Shown one piece after another: positions 11,511-20,356 of a stretch of DNA of 64,000 nucleotides (position 1 is the stretch's first letter; the number at the start of each line of letters is the position of its first letter). Made by a program: the position numbers and the translations under genes. The notes beneath the pieces were generated by a model that saw nothing but the letters and a program-made list of their open reading frames with translations, was not told the DNA's origin and searched no databases. The DNA comes from Actinomycetaceae bacterium (GTDB lineage Bacteria; Actinomycetota; Actinomycetes; Actinomycetales; Actinomycetaceae). The stretch lies in contig JAUNUK010000005.1 in NCBI GenBank assembly GCA_030538185.1, forward strand, positions 1-64,000, written 5' to 3'.

Positions 11511-11561
11511 AAGGTCTGAGGCTATCGCCAGGGAACCTCCCCGACGATAGCCTCAGACCTT
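11511..11561 (+). terminator. Bidirectional terminator between putA and tdk
   Basis: A 17-bp stem, 11511-11527 paired with 11545-11561, lies between the convergent ends of putA and tdk. The stem word GAGGCTATC also occurs once before it (11498-11506) and a near copy GATAGGCTC follows it (about 11566-11574), giving alternative pairings. T and A flanks on both sides suit termination in either direction. Confidence 0.7.
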
Positions 11562-11572
11562 TAACGATAGGC

Positions 11573-12202
11573 TCACGAGGATGTGGGCGACAGTTGGCCT
11601 GAGGATTCTTGGAGGTAACAGTTGCCGCATAGTGACTCGTATGTGGCATCTGTTCCGTCGATGGCCACCTGATCGCCGTCGAAAATAAAGTGTCCACCGA
11701 CCTTGCGGGCGTTAAAGATTGCTTTGCGCCCGCACACGCAAATGGTTTTTAGTTCTTCGAGCGTGTGCGCGATCTCAAGCAAGCGCCTGGCCCCGGGGAA
11801 AGCCACGGTCTGGAAATCGGTACGAATGCCGTAGGTGAGAACTGGGACGTTGTCTAGCAAGGCGATCCGCATGAGGTCATCGACTTGGCGAGCTGTGAGG
11901 AACTGTGCCTCGTCGATCAGCAAGGCATCCAAGGGTCGAGGTTTCTCAATCAGCGTTCCGCCTTCTTTCCCGGCAGCAAATCGACGAAACACATCTAAGA
12001 CATCATCAGCAGGATGGATCAAGAAATCGACTTCCCGCTCTACTCCCAAGCGGGAGACCATGTGGCGAGCACCTTTGGTGTCAGTTGCCGGTTTTGCCAG
12101 GGCGACATGCTGTCCGCGCTCTTCGTAGTTGTAGGCCACCTGCAACAAGGCAGTGGTTTTTCCAGAGTTCATCGCCCCGTAACGAAAATATAACTTAGCC
12201 AC
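11573..12202 (-). CDS. tdk: Thymidine kinase (type II)
   Basis: Phosphorylates thymidine to dTMP with ATP in pyrimidine salvage. The 209-residue product has the P-loop GAMNSGKT at about residues 9-16, the catalytic-acid segment LLIDEAQFL, the lid-region VLTYGIRTDFQ, and structural zinc cysteines in CVCGRKA and CGNCY. This is the tetrameric Tdk type of bacteria. It is convergent with putA and shares its terminator. Upstream lies about 100 bases before the S4-domain gene, with no clear signal recognised. Confidence 0.94.
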   Translation of the reverse strand: MAKLYFRYGAMNSGKTTALLQVAYNYEERGQHVALAKPATDTKGARHMVSRLGVEREVDFLIHPADDVLDVFRRFAAGKEGGTLIEKPRPLDALLIDEAQFLTARQVDDLMRIALLDNVPVLTYGIRTDFQTVAFPGARRLLEIAHTLEELKTICVCGRKAIFNARKVGGHFIFDGDQVAIDGTDATYESLCGNCYLQESSGQLSPTSS

Positions 12203-12308
12203 CTGGCTAGTCTAGGGCACGTTAGGGACGCGTCGTTCACTTACCTGTGCCGCGCTACCGCTTTCCAAAACTGTTGAATGTACCAAGGGGCTTTTTCTTC
12301 GCAGTCCT

Positions 12309-12692
12309 TCAGTCGAGGTGGCCATGGTTGGGGTCGAGGCCGGTTAGGCGCTGTAAGTCGCGACGTTCTTTTTTGGTAGGGCGGCCACTTCCGCGATCGC
12401 GCATCAGCACAGGCATGTGCAAGGCTGGACGCTCGGGTGTCAGGTCTTCATAGCATGTGACGGCCACTGGAGCACCGACCCTCTTGACTAACAGGCGTTG
12501 GACCTTAAGGATACGGTCGAAGCCGGCCACCCGGTAGCGCACGGTATCCCCGACCTTCACCTTGGAGGCAGCCTTAATGGCTTCGTCATTGATACGAACG
12601 TGTCCGGCCCTGCAGGCAGCTGTTGCAGCCGAACGCGTCTTCGTCTGTCTGACCGCCCAAAGCCAAAGATCAATGCGCACCGCCTCATTCAT
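12309..12692 (-). CDS. S4-domain RNA-binding protein (Hsp15/RqcP-like)
   Basis: A basic protein of 127 residues with an N-terminal S4 RNA-binding domain: RIDLWLWAVRQTKTRSAATA at about residues 6-25, then GHVRINDE and KVKVGDTVRY. The C-terminal tail is rich in Lys and Arg. Homologues such as Hsp15 and RqcP act on stalled or recycled large ribosomal subunits; that role is inferred from the family. The ATG at 12692 overlaps the stop of the upstream AEC transporter by the four bases ATGA, so translation is probably coupled. The frame is open further upstream, but this would overlap the transporter. Confidence 0.8.
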   Translation of the reverse strand: MNEAVRIDLWLWAVRQTKTRSAATAACRAGHVRINDEAIKAASKVKVGDTVRYRVAGFDRILKVQRLLVKRVGAPVAVTCYEDLTPERPALHMPVLMRDRGSGRPTKKERRDLQRLTGLDPNHGHLD

Positions 12693-13660
12693 AACAACCA
12701 GCCCATCAAAGTTAACACGTACATCCAGGTGGTCATGGTGAAGAACGACAAGGCAGTCGACATTAGGACCGCAGCGGCTGCGTATTCGCCCTCGGCGTAT
12801 TTTTCGGATAAGGCGACGGTGACCGAAAGCGAAGGCAAGGCGCAAACCAAGACGGCGGCAGCGCGAAACTCGCCAAGCAGCGCAAAACCGAAACCGGCCT
12901 CGGCCAAGAAGTTCCCCAAGACGATCAACCCAACTGCGACCCCGGGCATTACCACCAGCTTCCCAAACGACAACGCCAGCGCGTCAACAACCATGTGGCC
13001 GGCCTTCATGCCGAACAGCATCCCGCCGATCGCAAACAACGCCACCCCCGAAGACGTCTGCGCCAGCAAAGTCACCGAACGGTCCACCATCGCCGGTAGA
13101 CGCACGCCCAAACCGCTGAAAACAAGCGCCAAGGTGATGGCAAGAATTAACGGGTGCGTCACAACCCTGTAACCGGCAGACAGTAAACGCCGACGAATAC
13201 TAGGTTCGTGCCCGCTTGCAGCCTCGGCCAAAAACAAGGTCAAAGGAATCGTCAACACGTTTTCGACGATCATCGTCATCCCCACGGCGGCACCCGCGAC
13301 GCTCGGAAACAAAATCAGCAGCATCGGCAAGCCCATGAAGCCGTGATTCGTGGCCGCCACGGTTAGGCCCGTGAAAGCCGTGCGCGTCTTTTCCAGACGC
13401 CGCGCGCGGCCATAAACCCTGGACAAACCCAGCATCACCAGGGCAGTCCCGGCGTAAACCCCGATGTAGTTGAGTTGAAAAACCTCAGAGGGTGCGCTGC
13501 CTGAAACGTTGACGAAAACCAACAACGGCAGGCCGATTTTCGACACAAAGACGTTCAAAACAGCCATATCCTTGCGTGCGAACATGCCCAAACGAGTCGC
13601 CACGTACCCCAAGAGGACGATGGCGAAAATTGGCACGGTCGCCGATAAAACACTCAACAC
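12689..13660 (-). CDS. AEC-family permease (auxin efflux carrier-like)
   Basis: A hydrophobic protein of 323 residues with about ten membrane helices and the AEC/Mem_trans pattern: VPIFAIVLLGYVATRLGMF at the N-terminus, the TVAATNHGFMGLPMLL helix and the C-terminal VTVALSEKY segment. Bacterial members export or import small carboxylates such as malate or malonate; substrate unknown. The start is the GTG at 13660, with GAGG six bases upstream and eleven bases after the stop of the DUF1015 gene. It overlaps the next gene by four bases. One GCCCTCGG word is at 12788. Confidence 0.8.
   Translation of the reverse strand: MLSVLSATVPIFAIVLLGYVATRLGMFARKDMAVLNVFVSKIGLPLLVFVNVSGSAPSEVFQLNYIGVYAGTALVMLGLSRVYGRARRLEKTRTAFTGLTVAATNHGFMGLPMLLILFPSVAGAAVGMTMIVENVLTIPLTLFLAEAASGHEPSIRRRLLSAGYRVVTHPLILAITLALVFSGLGVRLPAMVDRSVTLLAQTSSGVALFAIGGMLFGMKAGHMVVDALALSFGKLVVMPGVAVGLIVLGNFLAEAGFGFALLGEFRAAAVLVCALPSLSVTVALSEKYAEGEYAAAAVLMSTALSFFTMTTWMYVLTLMGWLL
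12788..12795 (+). repeat. GCCCTCGG word, core copy
   Basis: Exact core near the 3' end of the AEC permease gene, read as Y-A-E-G-E. Confidence 0.7.
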
Positions 13661-13671
13661 CAGATACCTCT

Positions 13672-14961
13672 TTAGCGAATCGCACGGGCCTCGAGGTAGT
13701 AGCGTTTGTCTTCGGCTTCGCCAAGAGAAAAGGTCTTGCGTGGCATGGGGCCATTGGCAGAGACATACGGGAACAAAACGTGGCGGTCCAGGTCCGGCAA
13801 CAGTATGCCGACACAATTGCCGACAGAGGCCAGTTCACGCAGCTCTGCGTCGCCGTGGATGTAGTCTAAGACCTCGGGTTTGCCGGGGAAAACCTCGGTT
13901 ACGAAGGCATCCAACATGGGCTGCAGGTCCTCCATGAGCAAAGTTTTTTCGCGTGGCACCCGCAGCACATGCTCTCCACCTGCCTCGACCAAGACAATTT
14001 CCATTTCCGAGGGCGCATCCTTATCAGCCCAGAACTTATGTGCGAAGTCTTGAAGTTGTTCAGCGCTTGCCCCGTAAACCAGGCGGTAAATAGGCTCAAA
14101 AGGAATGGCCGGGTCGTGGATATTCAATAACTCCACCATGGACCAACGTGCAGGGTGGTTGGCCTCGGCTCCTTGTGCCTTCAGCGCCTCCCAGTGTGTT
14201 TTTGCCGTCGCTAAGGAGTGGTTGCCGTCCCCAACAGCAAAATGGAATGTCCCATCCCCTGGGGCGCTCAAGGCAGCAAAACCGGCATCCAAAGCCTTCC
14301 AGGCAGCAGACTCGCCAGGTATGCGGTATCCGCGCACGTGGCCTCCGCCCTGCATCAAGGCTGTGTCGTATAACAGGTCCGTGTTCTTATCGATCTGGGC
14401 CTCAACGGTCTCAAGAACCGTATGTTCAGGGTCATCGAAAAGCAGTTGGACATGGGACAGTTCCAAGGCGGCATTGCGTCGCACAGCCGCGCGTGGCGGG
14501 ATTCGCTCAGGTACGGTCATCTCTGAAGGGCGCACCGCACATTTCGCGTCTGGCGCAAAGGAGTAGGCCTCCAGATCGACTACACAAAGCAGGGACCAGC
14601 GAAGTTCTCTTGTTGGCGTAATGCGTTCAACCAGGATGGCGCTATCTGGTAGTTCGCTCAGAAGCCTGCGCGACATGTACGCATCCATGGTGTCGTTGAT
14701 TTCCTCAACACGCCGCGTTCTTTGTGTGTCGTCCTCGGAATCTAAATAAACCTCTGGGTAGATCATGCGCAAGGTGGAAGGTGCTTGCCCGACGATGCCT
14801 TCAACGGCTTGCCAGTACTCCGGTGTGGAGGTGAACTGGTCACAGGCGATAACCGACCAGGTGCCCAGGGGGACATCTGGGGAAGGCAAAAGGAAGCTTG
14901 TGGTTGAGATTTCGGGTGTGGAAACCAAGGTGTGGCACGTGGGGCAAGAAGAAGTCGACAT
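13672..14961 (-). CDS. DUF1015 family protein
   Basis: A cytosolic protein of 429 residues of the DUF1015 family. Typical segments are LLPSPDVPLGTWSVIACDQF near the N-terminus, the central VGDGNHSLATAKTHWE motif, and the end of the protein. The biochemical role is not established from this sequence, and I do not assign one. The second of two adjacent ATGs (14961) has the better distance to AGGAG. It heads a minus-strand cluster with the AEC permease and the S4 protein (gaps of 11 and -4 bases), so it is probably an operon. A perfect 14-mer copy lies at 14012. Confidence 0.75.
   Translation of the reverse strand: MSTSSCPTCHTLVSTPEISTTSFLLPSPDVPLGTWSVIACDQFTSTPEYWQAVEGIVGQAPSTLRMIYPEVYLDSEDDTQRTRRVEEINDTMDAYMSRRLLSELPDSAILVERITPTRELRWSLLCVVDLEAYSFAPDAKCAVRPSEMTVPERIPPRAAVRRNAALELSHVQLLFDDPEHTVLETVEAQIDKNTDLLYDTALMQGGGHVRGYRIPGESAAWKALDAGFAALSAPGDGTFHFAVGDGNHSLATAKTHWEALKAQGAEANHPARWSMVELLNIHDPAIPFEPIYRLVYGASAEQLQDFAHKFWADKDAPSEMEIVLVEAGGEHVLRVPREKTLLMEDLQPMLDAFVTEVFPGKPEVLDYIHGDAELRELASVGNCVGILLPDLDRHVLFPYVSANGPMPRKTFSLGEAEDKRYYLEARAIR
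14012..14025 (-). repeat. Dispersed 14-mer CGCCCTCGGMAATG, perfect copy
   Basis: Perfect match with A at the variable position. Read in the DUF1015 gene as A-P-S-E-M, a different coding frame from the A-L-G-N copies. Confidence 0.8.
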
Positions 14962-15044
14962 CATGGCTCCTGGGTCAACGCAACTGAACAGGACCAATCT
15001 ACCTCAGCCGTGGAGCTTTAGCCCCTTCCGTATATTGAGACGGA

Positions 15045-15081
15045 GTGACCAATATGTGGGCAAAACGCTAATCTAAGACCT
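15045..15081 (+). promoter_or_regulatory. Probable leuB promoter, leaderless mRNA
   Basis: TAATCT at 15069-15074 is a good -10 element, and GTGACC at 15045-15050 a moderate -35 with an 18-base spacer. The leuB ATG is only seven bases after the -10 box, so transcription would start at or just before the start codon. There is no ribosome binding site in front of leuB, in agreement with a leaderless transcript. Confidence 0.45.
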
Positions 15082-16137
15082 ATGGAAACCATTAAACTTG
15101 CAGTCATTCCCGGAGACGGCATCGGCCCCGAGGTCGTAGCCGAAGGGCTAAAGGTCATGGACGCTGCGCTCAAAGGTAGTGATGTTCGCGTAGAAACGAC
15201 ACACTTTGACCTGGGCGCTGCCAGGTATCACCGCACGGGCGAGGTGTTAACCGAAGAAGACCAGAAGGCCATTGGAGAGCACGACGTGATCCTCTTGGGT
15301 GCTGTTGGCGATCCTTCCATGCCATCGGGTGTCCTGGAACGCGGGCTTTTGCTGAAGCTGCGCTTTGACTTCGACCAGTATGTAAACCTTCGTCCCTCCA
15401 AATATTACGCGGGCGTACCGACACCCTTGGCGAACCCAGGTGACATTGATTTCGTCGTCGTGCGCGAAGGCACCGAGGGCCTGTACTGCGGCAATGGTGG
15501 TGCGATACGCGTGGATACCCCGCACGAAATCGCGACAGAGGTTTCCGTCAACACGGCGCATGGCGTGGAGCGTGTCGTGCGTTTTGCCTTCGACCAGGCC
15601 CAGGCGCGCCGCAAGAAACTCACCCTGGTTCACAAACACAATGTTTTGGTCCACGCCGGACACATGTGGCGACGCATCGTCGAGCGGGTCGCCCTCGAAT
15701 ACCCTGAGGTCACCACGGATTACTGTCACGTGGATGCCGCGACCATATACCTGGTCACCGACCCGGCACGCTTCGATGTCATCGTCACCGATAACCTTTT
15801 TGGTGACATCTTGACCGACGAGGCCGGGGCCGTCACGGGAGGGATCGGCTTAGCCGCCTCAGGAAATATTAATCCCGAGGGCGCTTTCCCATCCATGTTC
15901 GAACCCGTACACGGCTCGGCGCCAGACATTGCAGGCAAAGGTGTAGCTGACCCGATAGCAACCATCACCTCGGTTGCAATGCTGCTGGACTTCATGGGCC
16001 AGACAGAGGCCAGTGCGAAGATCTCCAAGGCGGTGGATGCCGACATGGAGGCAAGGGCAAAGGCTGCTGAAGCAGGCACGCCTTTGAAGCGCTCAACCCA
16101 GGAGGTCGGGGACGCTATCGTTGCCCTTCTGGGGTAG
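15082..16137 (+). CDS. leuB: 3-Isopropylmalate dehydrogenase
   Basis: Oxidative decarboxylation of 3-isopropylmalate to 2-oxoisocaproate with NAD+, third step of leucine synthesis; the family can also serve the citramalate route to 2-oxobutyrate. The 351-residue product has [10 protein letters not shown] at the N-terminus, [10 protein letters not shown], the HKHNVL segment with the catalytic lysine, metal-binding aspartates in [14 protein letters not shown], and [14 protein letters not shown]. No ribosome binding site precedes the ATG (see promoter entry). It is followed by ilvE and cimA on the same strand. Two GCCCTCGG words lie inside (15473, 15875). Confidence 0.95.
   Translation: METIKLAVIPGDGIGPEVVAEGLKVMDAALKGSDVRVETTHFDLGAARYHRTGEVLTEEDQKAIGEHDVILLGAVGDPSMPSGVLERGLLLKLRFDFDQYVNLRPSKYYAGVPTPLANPGDIDFVVVREGTEGLYCGNGGAIRVDTPHEIATEVSVNTAHGVERVVRFAFDQAQARRKKLTLVHKHNVLVHAGHMWRRIVERVALEYPEVTTDYCHVDAATIYLVTDPARFDVIVTDNLFGDILTDEAGAVTGGIGLAASGNINPEGAFPSMFEPVHGSAPDIAGKGVADPIATITSVAMLLDFMGQTEASAKISKAVDADMEARAKAAEAGTPLKRSTQEVGDAIVALLG
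15473..15480 (-). repeat. GCCCTCGG word, core copy
   Basis: Exact core in leuB, read as G-T-E-G-L, a conserved family motif, so this copy may be coincidental. Confidence 0.5.
15875..15882 (-). repeat. GCCCTCGG word, core copy
   Basis: Exact core in leuB, read as N-P-E-G-A; the flank partly matches the extension (GCCCTCGGGATTA on the complement). Confidence 0.6.
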
Positions 16138-16240
16138 TCACAACCTCTGTCAAGGAAGTGACCACCAAAGCTGTAGAACAGGCGCACAATAGAGGGTGGC
16201 GAGGACCGCCGACAGATAAAAGCACAAAAAGGACGAATAC

Positions 16241-17380
16241 ATGAGTCACATACCAACCAAACTTGAGGTTGCGGCAGGCCTTCCTCTGCCCGCGGCACAG
16301 ACCCTGGCAGGGCGTTTCCTTGTGCAGCCACACTCGACTCTGGCCAGCGATCAGGAGTACGCGCGGGTCATGCAGGACCTACATTTTGGTGTGGACTTTA
16401 GTGACTATATGGCCTCTAGTGTGTGGACCTCAGATAGAGGCTGGGCAGACAAAGAGTTGGTTCCTTTCGGTCCTTTAACCCTGTCTCCGGCCGCATCCGT
16501 CTTGCACTATGGTCAAGAAGTCTTTGAAGGGCTCAAGGCGTATCGCCGTGAAGATGGTTCCATTTGGACCTTTAGGCCTCGCTTCAACGCCGAGCGTTTT
16601 AACCACTCTGCTCGTCGTTTGGCCTTGCCTGAATTGCCAGTCGAAGACTTCATTGCCTCGATCGTTGACCTGGTTGCCGCAGACGGGCGCTGGGTTCCTA
16701 AACAGGAGGGCGCCTCCTTGTATCTGCGCCCATTCATGTTCGCCTCCGAACCTTTCCTCGGGGTCAAACCTGCACATGAAATCACATATCTTTTGATTGC
16801 TTCCCCGGTGGGACCGTATTTTGCTAAAGGATTTGGTCCCGTGTCCATCTATGTCACCCGCGAATACCACCGTGCAGGTCTGGGAGGAACCGGGGACGCC
16901 AAAACATCTGGCAACTACGCCGCTTCTTTGCTTCCGCAACAGATTGCCTACGACCAGGGCTACGAGCAAGTTTGCTTCCTGGACTCAGCCACAAGCACGA
17001 ATGTCGACGAGCTGGGTGGCATGAATGTTTTTGTCGTCTACCGAGATGGAGTAGTGCGCACTCCGAAGCTCACCGGTGCCATCTTGGAAGGTGGGACCAG
17101 GTCCGCCATTATCCAAATCTGTGAGGATAAGGGGATCGTGGTAGAAGAGTCGAGCATCAACTTCGATCAACTACTTGAGGATATACGCGCAGGTGTAGTG
17201 ACGGAAGTCTTCGCCTGTGGAACAGCCGCGGTTATCACTCCTGTGGGCAAATTGGGCGGCGATTTTGGCGAGGTCACACTCGAATTGGGTCAGGTTACAC
17301 GCGATCTTTACGACACCCTGACCGGGATTCAGTGGGGGACAGTTGAAGACACCCATAACTGGTGTTACCGCATTGCCTAA
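16241..17380 (+). CDS. ilvE: Branched-chain amino acid aminotransferase
   Basis: PLP-dependent transaminase that performs the last step of leucine, valine and isoleucine synthesis with glutamate as donor. The 379-residue product is of the longer class II BCAT type: LHYGQEVFEGLKAYR, LYLRPFMFASEPFLGV, the PLP lysine in GDAKTSGNYAASL, the TSTNVDELGGMNVF segment, and TEVFACGTAAVITPVG. AAGGAC lies six bases before the ATG. It lies 103 bases after leuB and 76 bases before cimA, in a branched-chain amino acid group. Confidence 0.95.
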   Translation: MSHIPTKLEVAAGLPLPAAQTLAGRFLVQPHSTLASDQEYARVMQDLHFGVDFSDYMASSVWTSDRGWADKELVPFGPLTLSPAASVLHYGQEVFEGLKAYRREDGSIWTFRPRFNAERFNHSARRLALPELPVEDFIASIVDLVAADGRWVPKQEGASLYLRPFMFASEPFLGVKPAHEITYLLIASPVGPYFAKGFGPVSIYVTREYHRAGLGGTGDAKTSGNYAASLLPQQIAYDQGYEQVCFLDSATSTNVDELGGMNVFVVYRDGVVRTPKLTGAILEGGTRSAIIQICEDKGIVVEESSINFDQLLEDIRAGVVTEVFACGTAAVITPVGKLGGDFGEVTLELGQVTRDLYDTLTGIQWGTVEDTHNWCYRIA

Positions 17381-17456
17381 GACCAAAGACCCAGACGGCC
17401 TATGATTGACCCTGAATACACGTCCTATGTCATGCTCCCTGCCCAAAGGAGGACTC

Positions 17457-19154
17457 GTGAGCGAGCCAATTGAAATCTATGACACGACCTTGCGAGACGG
17501 TGCCCAACAAGAAGGTATTGCGCTGTCCATCCAAGACAAGCTGCGAATCGCTGCCTTGCTTGATGATCTGGGTGTGGCGGTCATTGAGGGCGGATGGCCT
17601 GGTGCCATCCCGAAGGACACAGAGTTCTTTGCTCGCGCATTGGGCACACCAGAGGCACCAGGTGAACTCAAACTCAAGAACGCGATTTTTTCGGCTTTCG
17701 GTTCCACCTGCAAGGCCGGAGTATCCGCCGAGGACGACACGCAAGTAAAGGGTTTATTGGATTCAGGCGCCCCCATGATCACCTTGGTGGCGAAGTCCGA
17801 TGTGCGGCACGTTGAAAAGGCATTGAAGACGGACAACGCGGAAAATCTACGCATGGTTCGAGACACTGTGGCCTATCTGGTGTCACAGGGCCGACGCGTG
17901 GTCTTGGATGCAGAGCACTACTTTGATGGGCTCGCATTCGATCCTCAATACGGTTTAGAGGTCCTGGTAGAGGCTGGCCGCGCAGGGGCAGAAACCGTAA
18001 CCTTGTGTGACACCAATGGCGGCAACCTGCCCAGCTCTATTGCTGAAGTGGTGAGTAAAACACGCGCACACCTGGATGCCAATGGGCTGGGACATGTACG
18101 GGTTGGAATACACTGCCACAACGACACTGGATGTGCGGTTGCGAACTCTATTGCAGCTGTTGAGGCCGGAGCTGTCCAGGTTCAGGGGGTTGTCAACGGC
18201 TACGGTGAACGCACCGGCAACGCCGACTTGCTGACTTGCGCGGCAAATATCCAGATCAAATTGAAACGTCCGGGTCTGCACGTGCCGCCCTCGTACTGGC
18301 AAGCCTCACCCCAAGAAAAAGCTCAGATACAGGAGGGACTCAACCCGCAAGCCGGTTTGGCAGAGCTGTCTAGGTATTCCAATGCCATTGCCGAGATTGT
18401 GAATATCTCGCCAGGACGTAGGGCTGCCTATGTGGGGGCCTCGGCATTTGCGCACAAAGCTGGGCTCCATGCCTCAGCGATTAGGGTCGATCCTGATTTG
18501 TATCAGCATATTGACCCAGCTTTAGTCGGTAATGATATGCGCATGTTGGTATCTGAAATGGCTGGTCGCGCCTCGGTGGAGCTCAAGGCAAGAGAGATGG
18601 GCATCGACTTTTCTCACGATCCAGACCTCATTTCGGTAACCGTCGCGGCGGTCAAAGAACGCGAAGCCAGAGGCTACACCTACGATGCTGCTGACGCCTC
18701 TTTCGAACTTCTTATGCGTTACTGCGGGAAAACCTTGCCTATCTTTTATGAGGTTGAATCCTGGCGGGCCAGTGTGCAGGCGCGAGCCGATATGACTCTC
18801 ACTGGTGAGACAGAGGCTGAGGCAACCGTCAAGATCCTCATCAAGGACAAGCGCCTGGTGATCACGGGTGAAGGAAATGGGCCTGTCAATGCCCTGGACC
18901 ATGCCTTGCGTGATGCCTTGAAAGGAACCTATCCACACGTCGAGGACTTTGAACTGGTCGACTACAAGGTCAGGATCCTGGATGAGGACTCTGGTACGGA
19001 GTCGCATGTACGGGTTCTCATTACCACCACTGATGGCGAGAAACTGTGGACCACTGTTGGGATTGGTACCGACGTAATTGAGGCATCGTGGGAGGCGTTG
19101 TCAGACTCTATGACGTGGGGACTGATGAAAGCAAGAGCAGAAGCTTTGGGCTAG
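17457..19154 (+). CDS. cimA: Citramalate synthase
   Basis: Condenses pyruvate and acetyl-CoA to (R)-citramalate, which opens a threonine-independent route to 2-oxobutyrate and isoleucine. The 565-residue product belongs to the LeuA-like superfamily: IYDTTLRDGAQQEGI at the N-terminus, the HxH metal site in VGIHCHNDTGCAVANS, GNADL, and a C-terminal regulatory domain from about residue 430. DAEHYFDG is characteristic of the CimA branch, not of leuA or homocitrate synthase. The GTG start at 17457 has AAAGGAGG in front. A separate leuA lies 1.2 kb downstream, so the two functions are split between genes. Confidence 0.88.
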   Translation: MSEPIEIYDTTLRDGAQQEGIALSIQDKLRIAALLDDLGVAVIEGGWPGAIPKDTEFFARALGTPEAPGELKLKNAIFSAFGSTCKAGVSAEDDTQVKGLLDSGAPMITLVAKSDVRHVEKALKTDNAENLRMVRDTVAYLVSQGRRVVLDAEHYFDGLAFDPQYGLEVLVEAGRAGAETVTLCDTNGGNLPSSIAEVVSKTRAHLDANGLGHVRVGIHCHNDTGCAVANSIAAVEAGAVQVQGVVNGYGERTGNADLLTCAANIQIKLKRPGLHVPPSYWQASPQEKAQIQEGLNPQAGLAELSRYSNAIAEIVNISPGRRAAYVGASAFAHKAGLHASAIRVDPDLYQHIDPALVGNDMRMLVSEMAGRASVELKAREMGIDFSHDPDLISVTVAAVKEREARGYTYDAADASFELLMRYCGKTLPIFYEVESWRASVQARADMTLTGETEAEATVKILIKDKRLVITGEGNGPVNALDHALRDALKGTYPHVEDFELVDYKVRILDEDSGTESHVRVLITTTDGEKLWTTVGIGTDVIEASWEALSDSMTWGLMKARAEALG

Positions 19155-19234
19155 GCCCGGCAGACCAAGTCTTTGACTATGCTTGACTATGTGCTATTGC
19201 ACGAGACAGGCGATAGAAGACATAGGAGATCGCG

Positions 19235-20350
19235 ATGATTGGTTCAGTGGGGGAGTTTGAAGCCCTGTGTTCCTCGGATTCAGAGGAGGACTTCCTGCGT
19301 GCCACCACGGATGAAGCCCCCACCTTCGTGTGGGAAGAGATCATCCGCAAGCGTCCCAATCTGGCCGAGATCGTCGCCATGTCATCAACAATCCCGCCCT
19401 CGGTGCTGGAGATGATCGCGATTGAGGCCCCATGGAAGGCCAGATACCGAGTGGCGCAACTGCGTAATACGCCAGGGCACATCCTGGAACGGCTCTCGAC
19501 TGACGAAGAAAGCGAAGTGCGCCGGGCCGTTGTATCTAATACGACAACCCCTTTGTCTGTGCTCTCTCTTATGCGCAAAGATGAGGACGATGCTGTTGCG
19601 ACCTTGGCAAATATGGCTTGGGAAGACCGTGGCGCAAAACGAGGTGGCAGGCATGCGGCTGGAAATCAGCCAGCCTGGGAGGTAGAACAACCCCCCAGTG
19701 AACCTTTGCCAGAAGACTCCGAGGTGGGCCGCTATGGTTCGTACTTTGAACGGCTTTGTTCAGAATATGGCCTGAACTCTGCCCATGTGGTTCGTGGTTA
19801 TGACCCGAGGGATACGGATCTTCCGGCCCCGCAAGAAGGGCCGTGGATTGTTGCCCCCTGGGGTGAAGAGCAAGTGATTGGAGCGATGAGAGGCGATGAA
19901 TTTACGATTTACTCTTTCGCCTCCACCATTGAAGAGGCAATGGGTGTCGTTGCCCGCTTGGTTCATGAGCCCGTACCCGTCAAGGTTGCCCCCGAAGATG
20001 TAGAAGACAGAGGACGACGCACAGGACTTGCAATCGAGTATCGCTGTCGTGAACGGGATGGGCGTCCTGGCCCCAATGAGTTAGCGCCTGGCGATGTTTT
20101 AGATACTTTTGACGATGACCATGCCCACTTCTTATTTGCACTGGGAACTCCCTTTATTAACAGATCTCAGTCAAAAGAAGTACTATCGAATCCTTACCAC
20201 GCATATGAGCTGCTTGCTCCTCTGCCCATGGCAGTCGTGGAAGGAATCGCCGCCCCGGGAAATAATATGCCTGGAGGTGGCGCAATGATCGTCTTGGATC
20301 GACCTGTGCGTTGGTACATAGACAACGGATATCTGATTGAAATTAGGTGA
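19235..20350 (+). CDS. LRV-repeat protein with C-terminal TNT-like (NAD+ glycohydrolase-toxin) domain
   Basis: A 371-residue protein in three parts. Residues about 78-132 are leucine-rich-variant repeats (NTPGHILERLSTDEESEVRR followed by a second repeat). Residues about 170-245 form a small domain seen in other TNT-containing proteins (PWIVAPWGEEQVIGAM...FASTIEEAM). Residues about 283-371 match the TNT fold of the Mycobacterium tuberculosis necrotizing toxin: LAPGDVLDTF, ALGTPFINRS, NPYHAYELLAPLP, MPGGGAMIV and the end GYLIEI. His322 and Arg310 are kept, but the usual Arg of the DRFG motif is Thr and the Gln after GGG is Met, so NAD+ cleavage is doubtful. There is no signal peptide. leuA follows after six bases. 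Confidence 0.7.
   Translation: MIGSVGEFEALCSSDSEEDFLRATTDEAPTFVWEEIIRKRPNLAEIVAMSSTIPPSVLEMIAIEAPWKARYRVAQLRNTPGHILERLSTDEESEVRRAVVSNTTTPLSVLSLMRKDEDDAVATLANMAWEDRGAKRGGRHAAGNQPAWEVEQPPSEPLPEDSEVGRYGSYFERLCSEYGLNSAHVVRGYDPRDTDLPAPQEGPWIVAPWGEEQVIGAMRGDEFTIYSFASTIEEAMGVVARLVHEPVPVKVAPEDVEDRGRRTGLAIEYRCRERDGRPGPNELAPGDVLDTFDDDHAHFLFALGTPFINRSQSKEVLSNPYHAYELLAPLPMAVVEGIAAPGNNMPGGGAMIVLDRPVRWYIDNGYLIEIR
19396..19403 (+). repeat. GCCCTCGG word, core copy
   Basis: Exact core in the TNT-like gene, read as I-P-P-S-V. Confidence 0.7.
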
Positions 20351-20356
20351 AGGAAA

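Noticed and set aside
11490..11580. Repeated GAGGCTATC words after putA as an attachment site or REP element
   Set aside because: They form the stem of a bidirectional terminator between convergent genes; no integrase or mobile gene is near.
15473..15480. Core copy in leuB as independent evidence for the word
   Set aside because: It encodes G-T-E-G-L, a conserved isopropylmalate dehydrogenase motif, so protein constraint explains it. It is counted but carries little weight.
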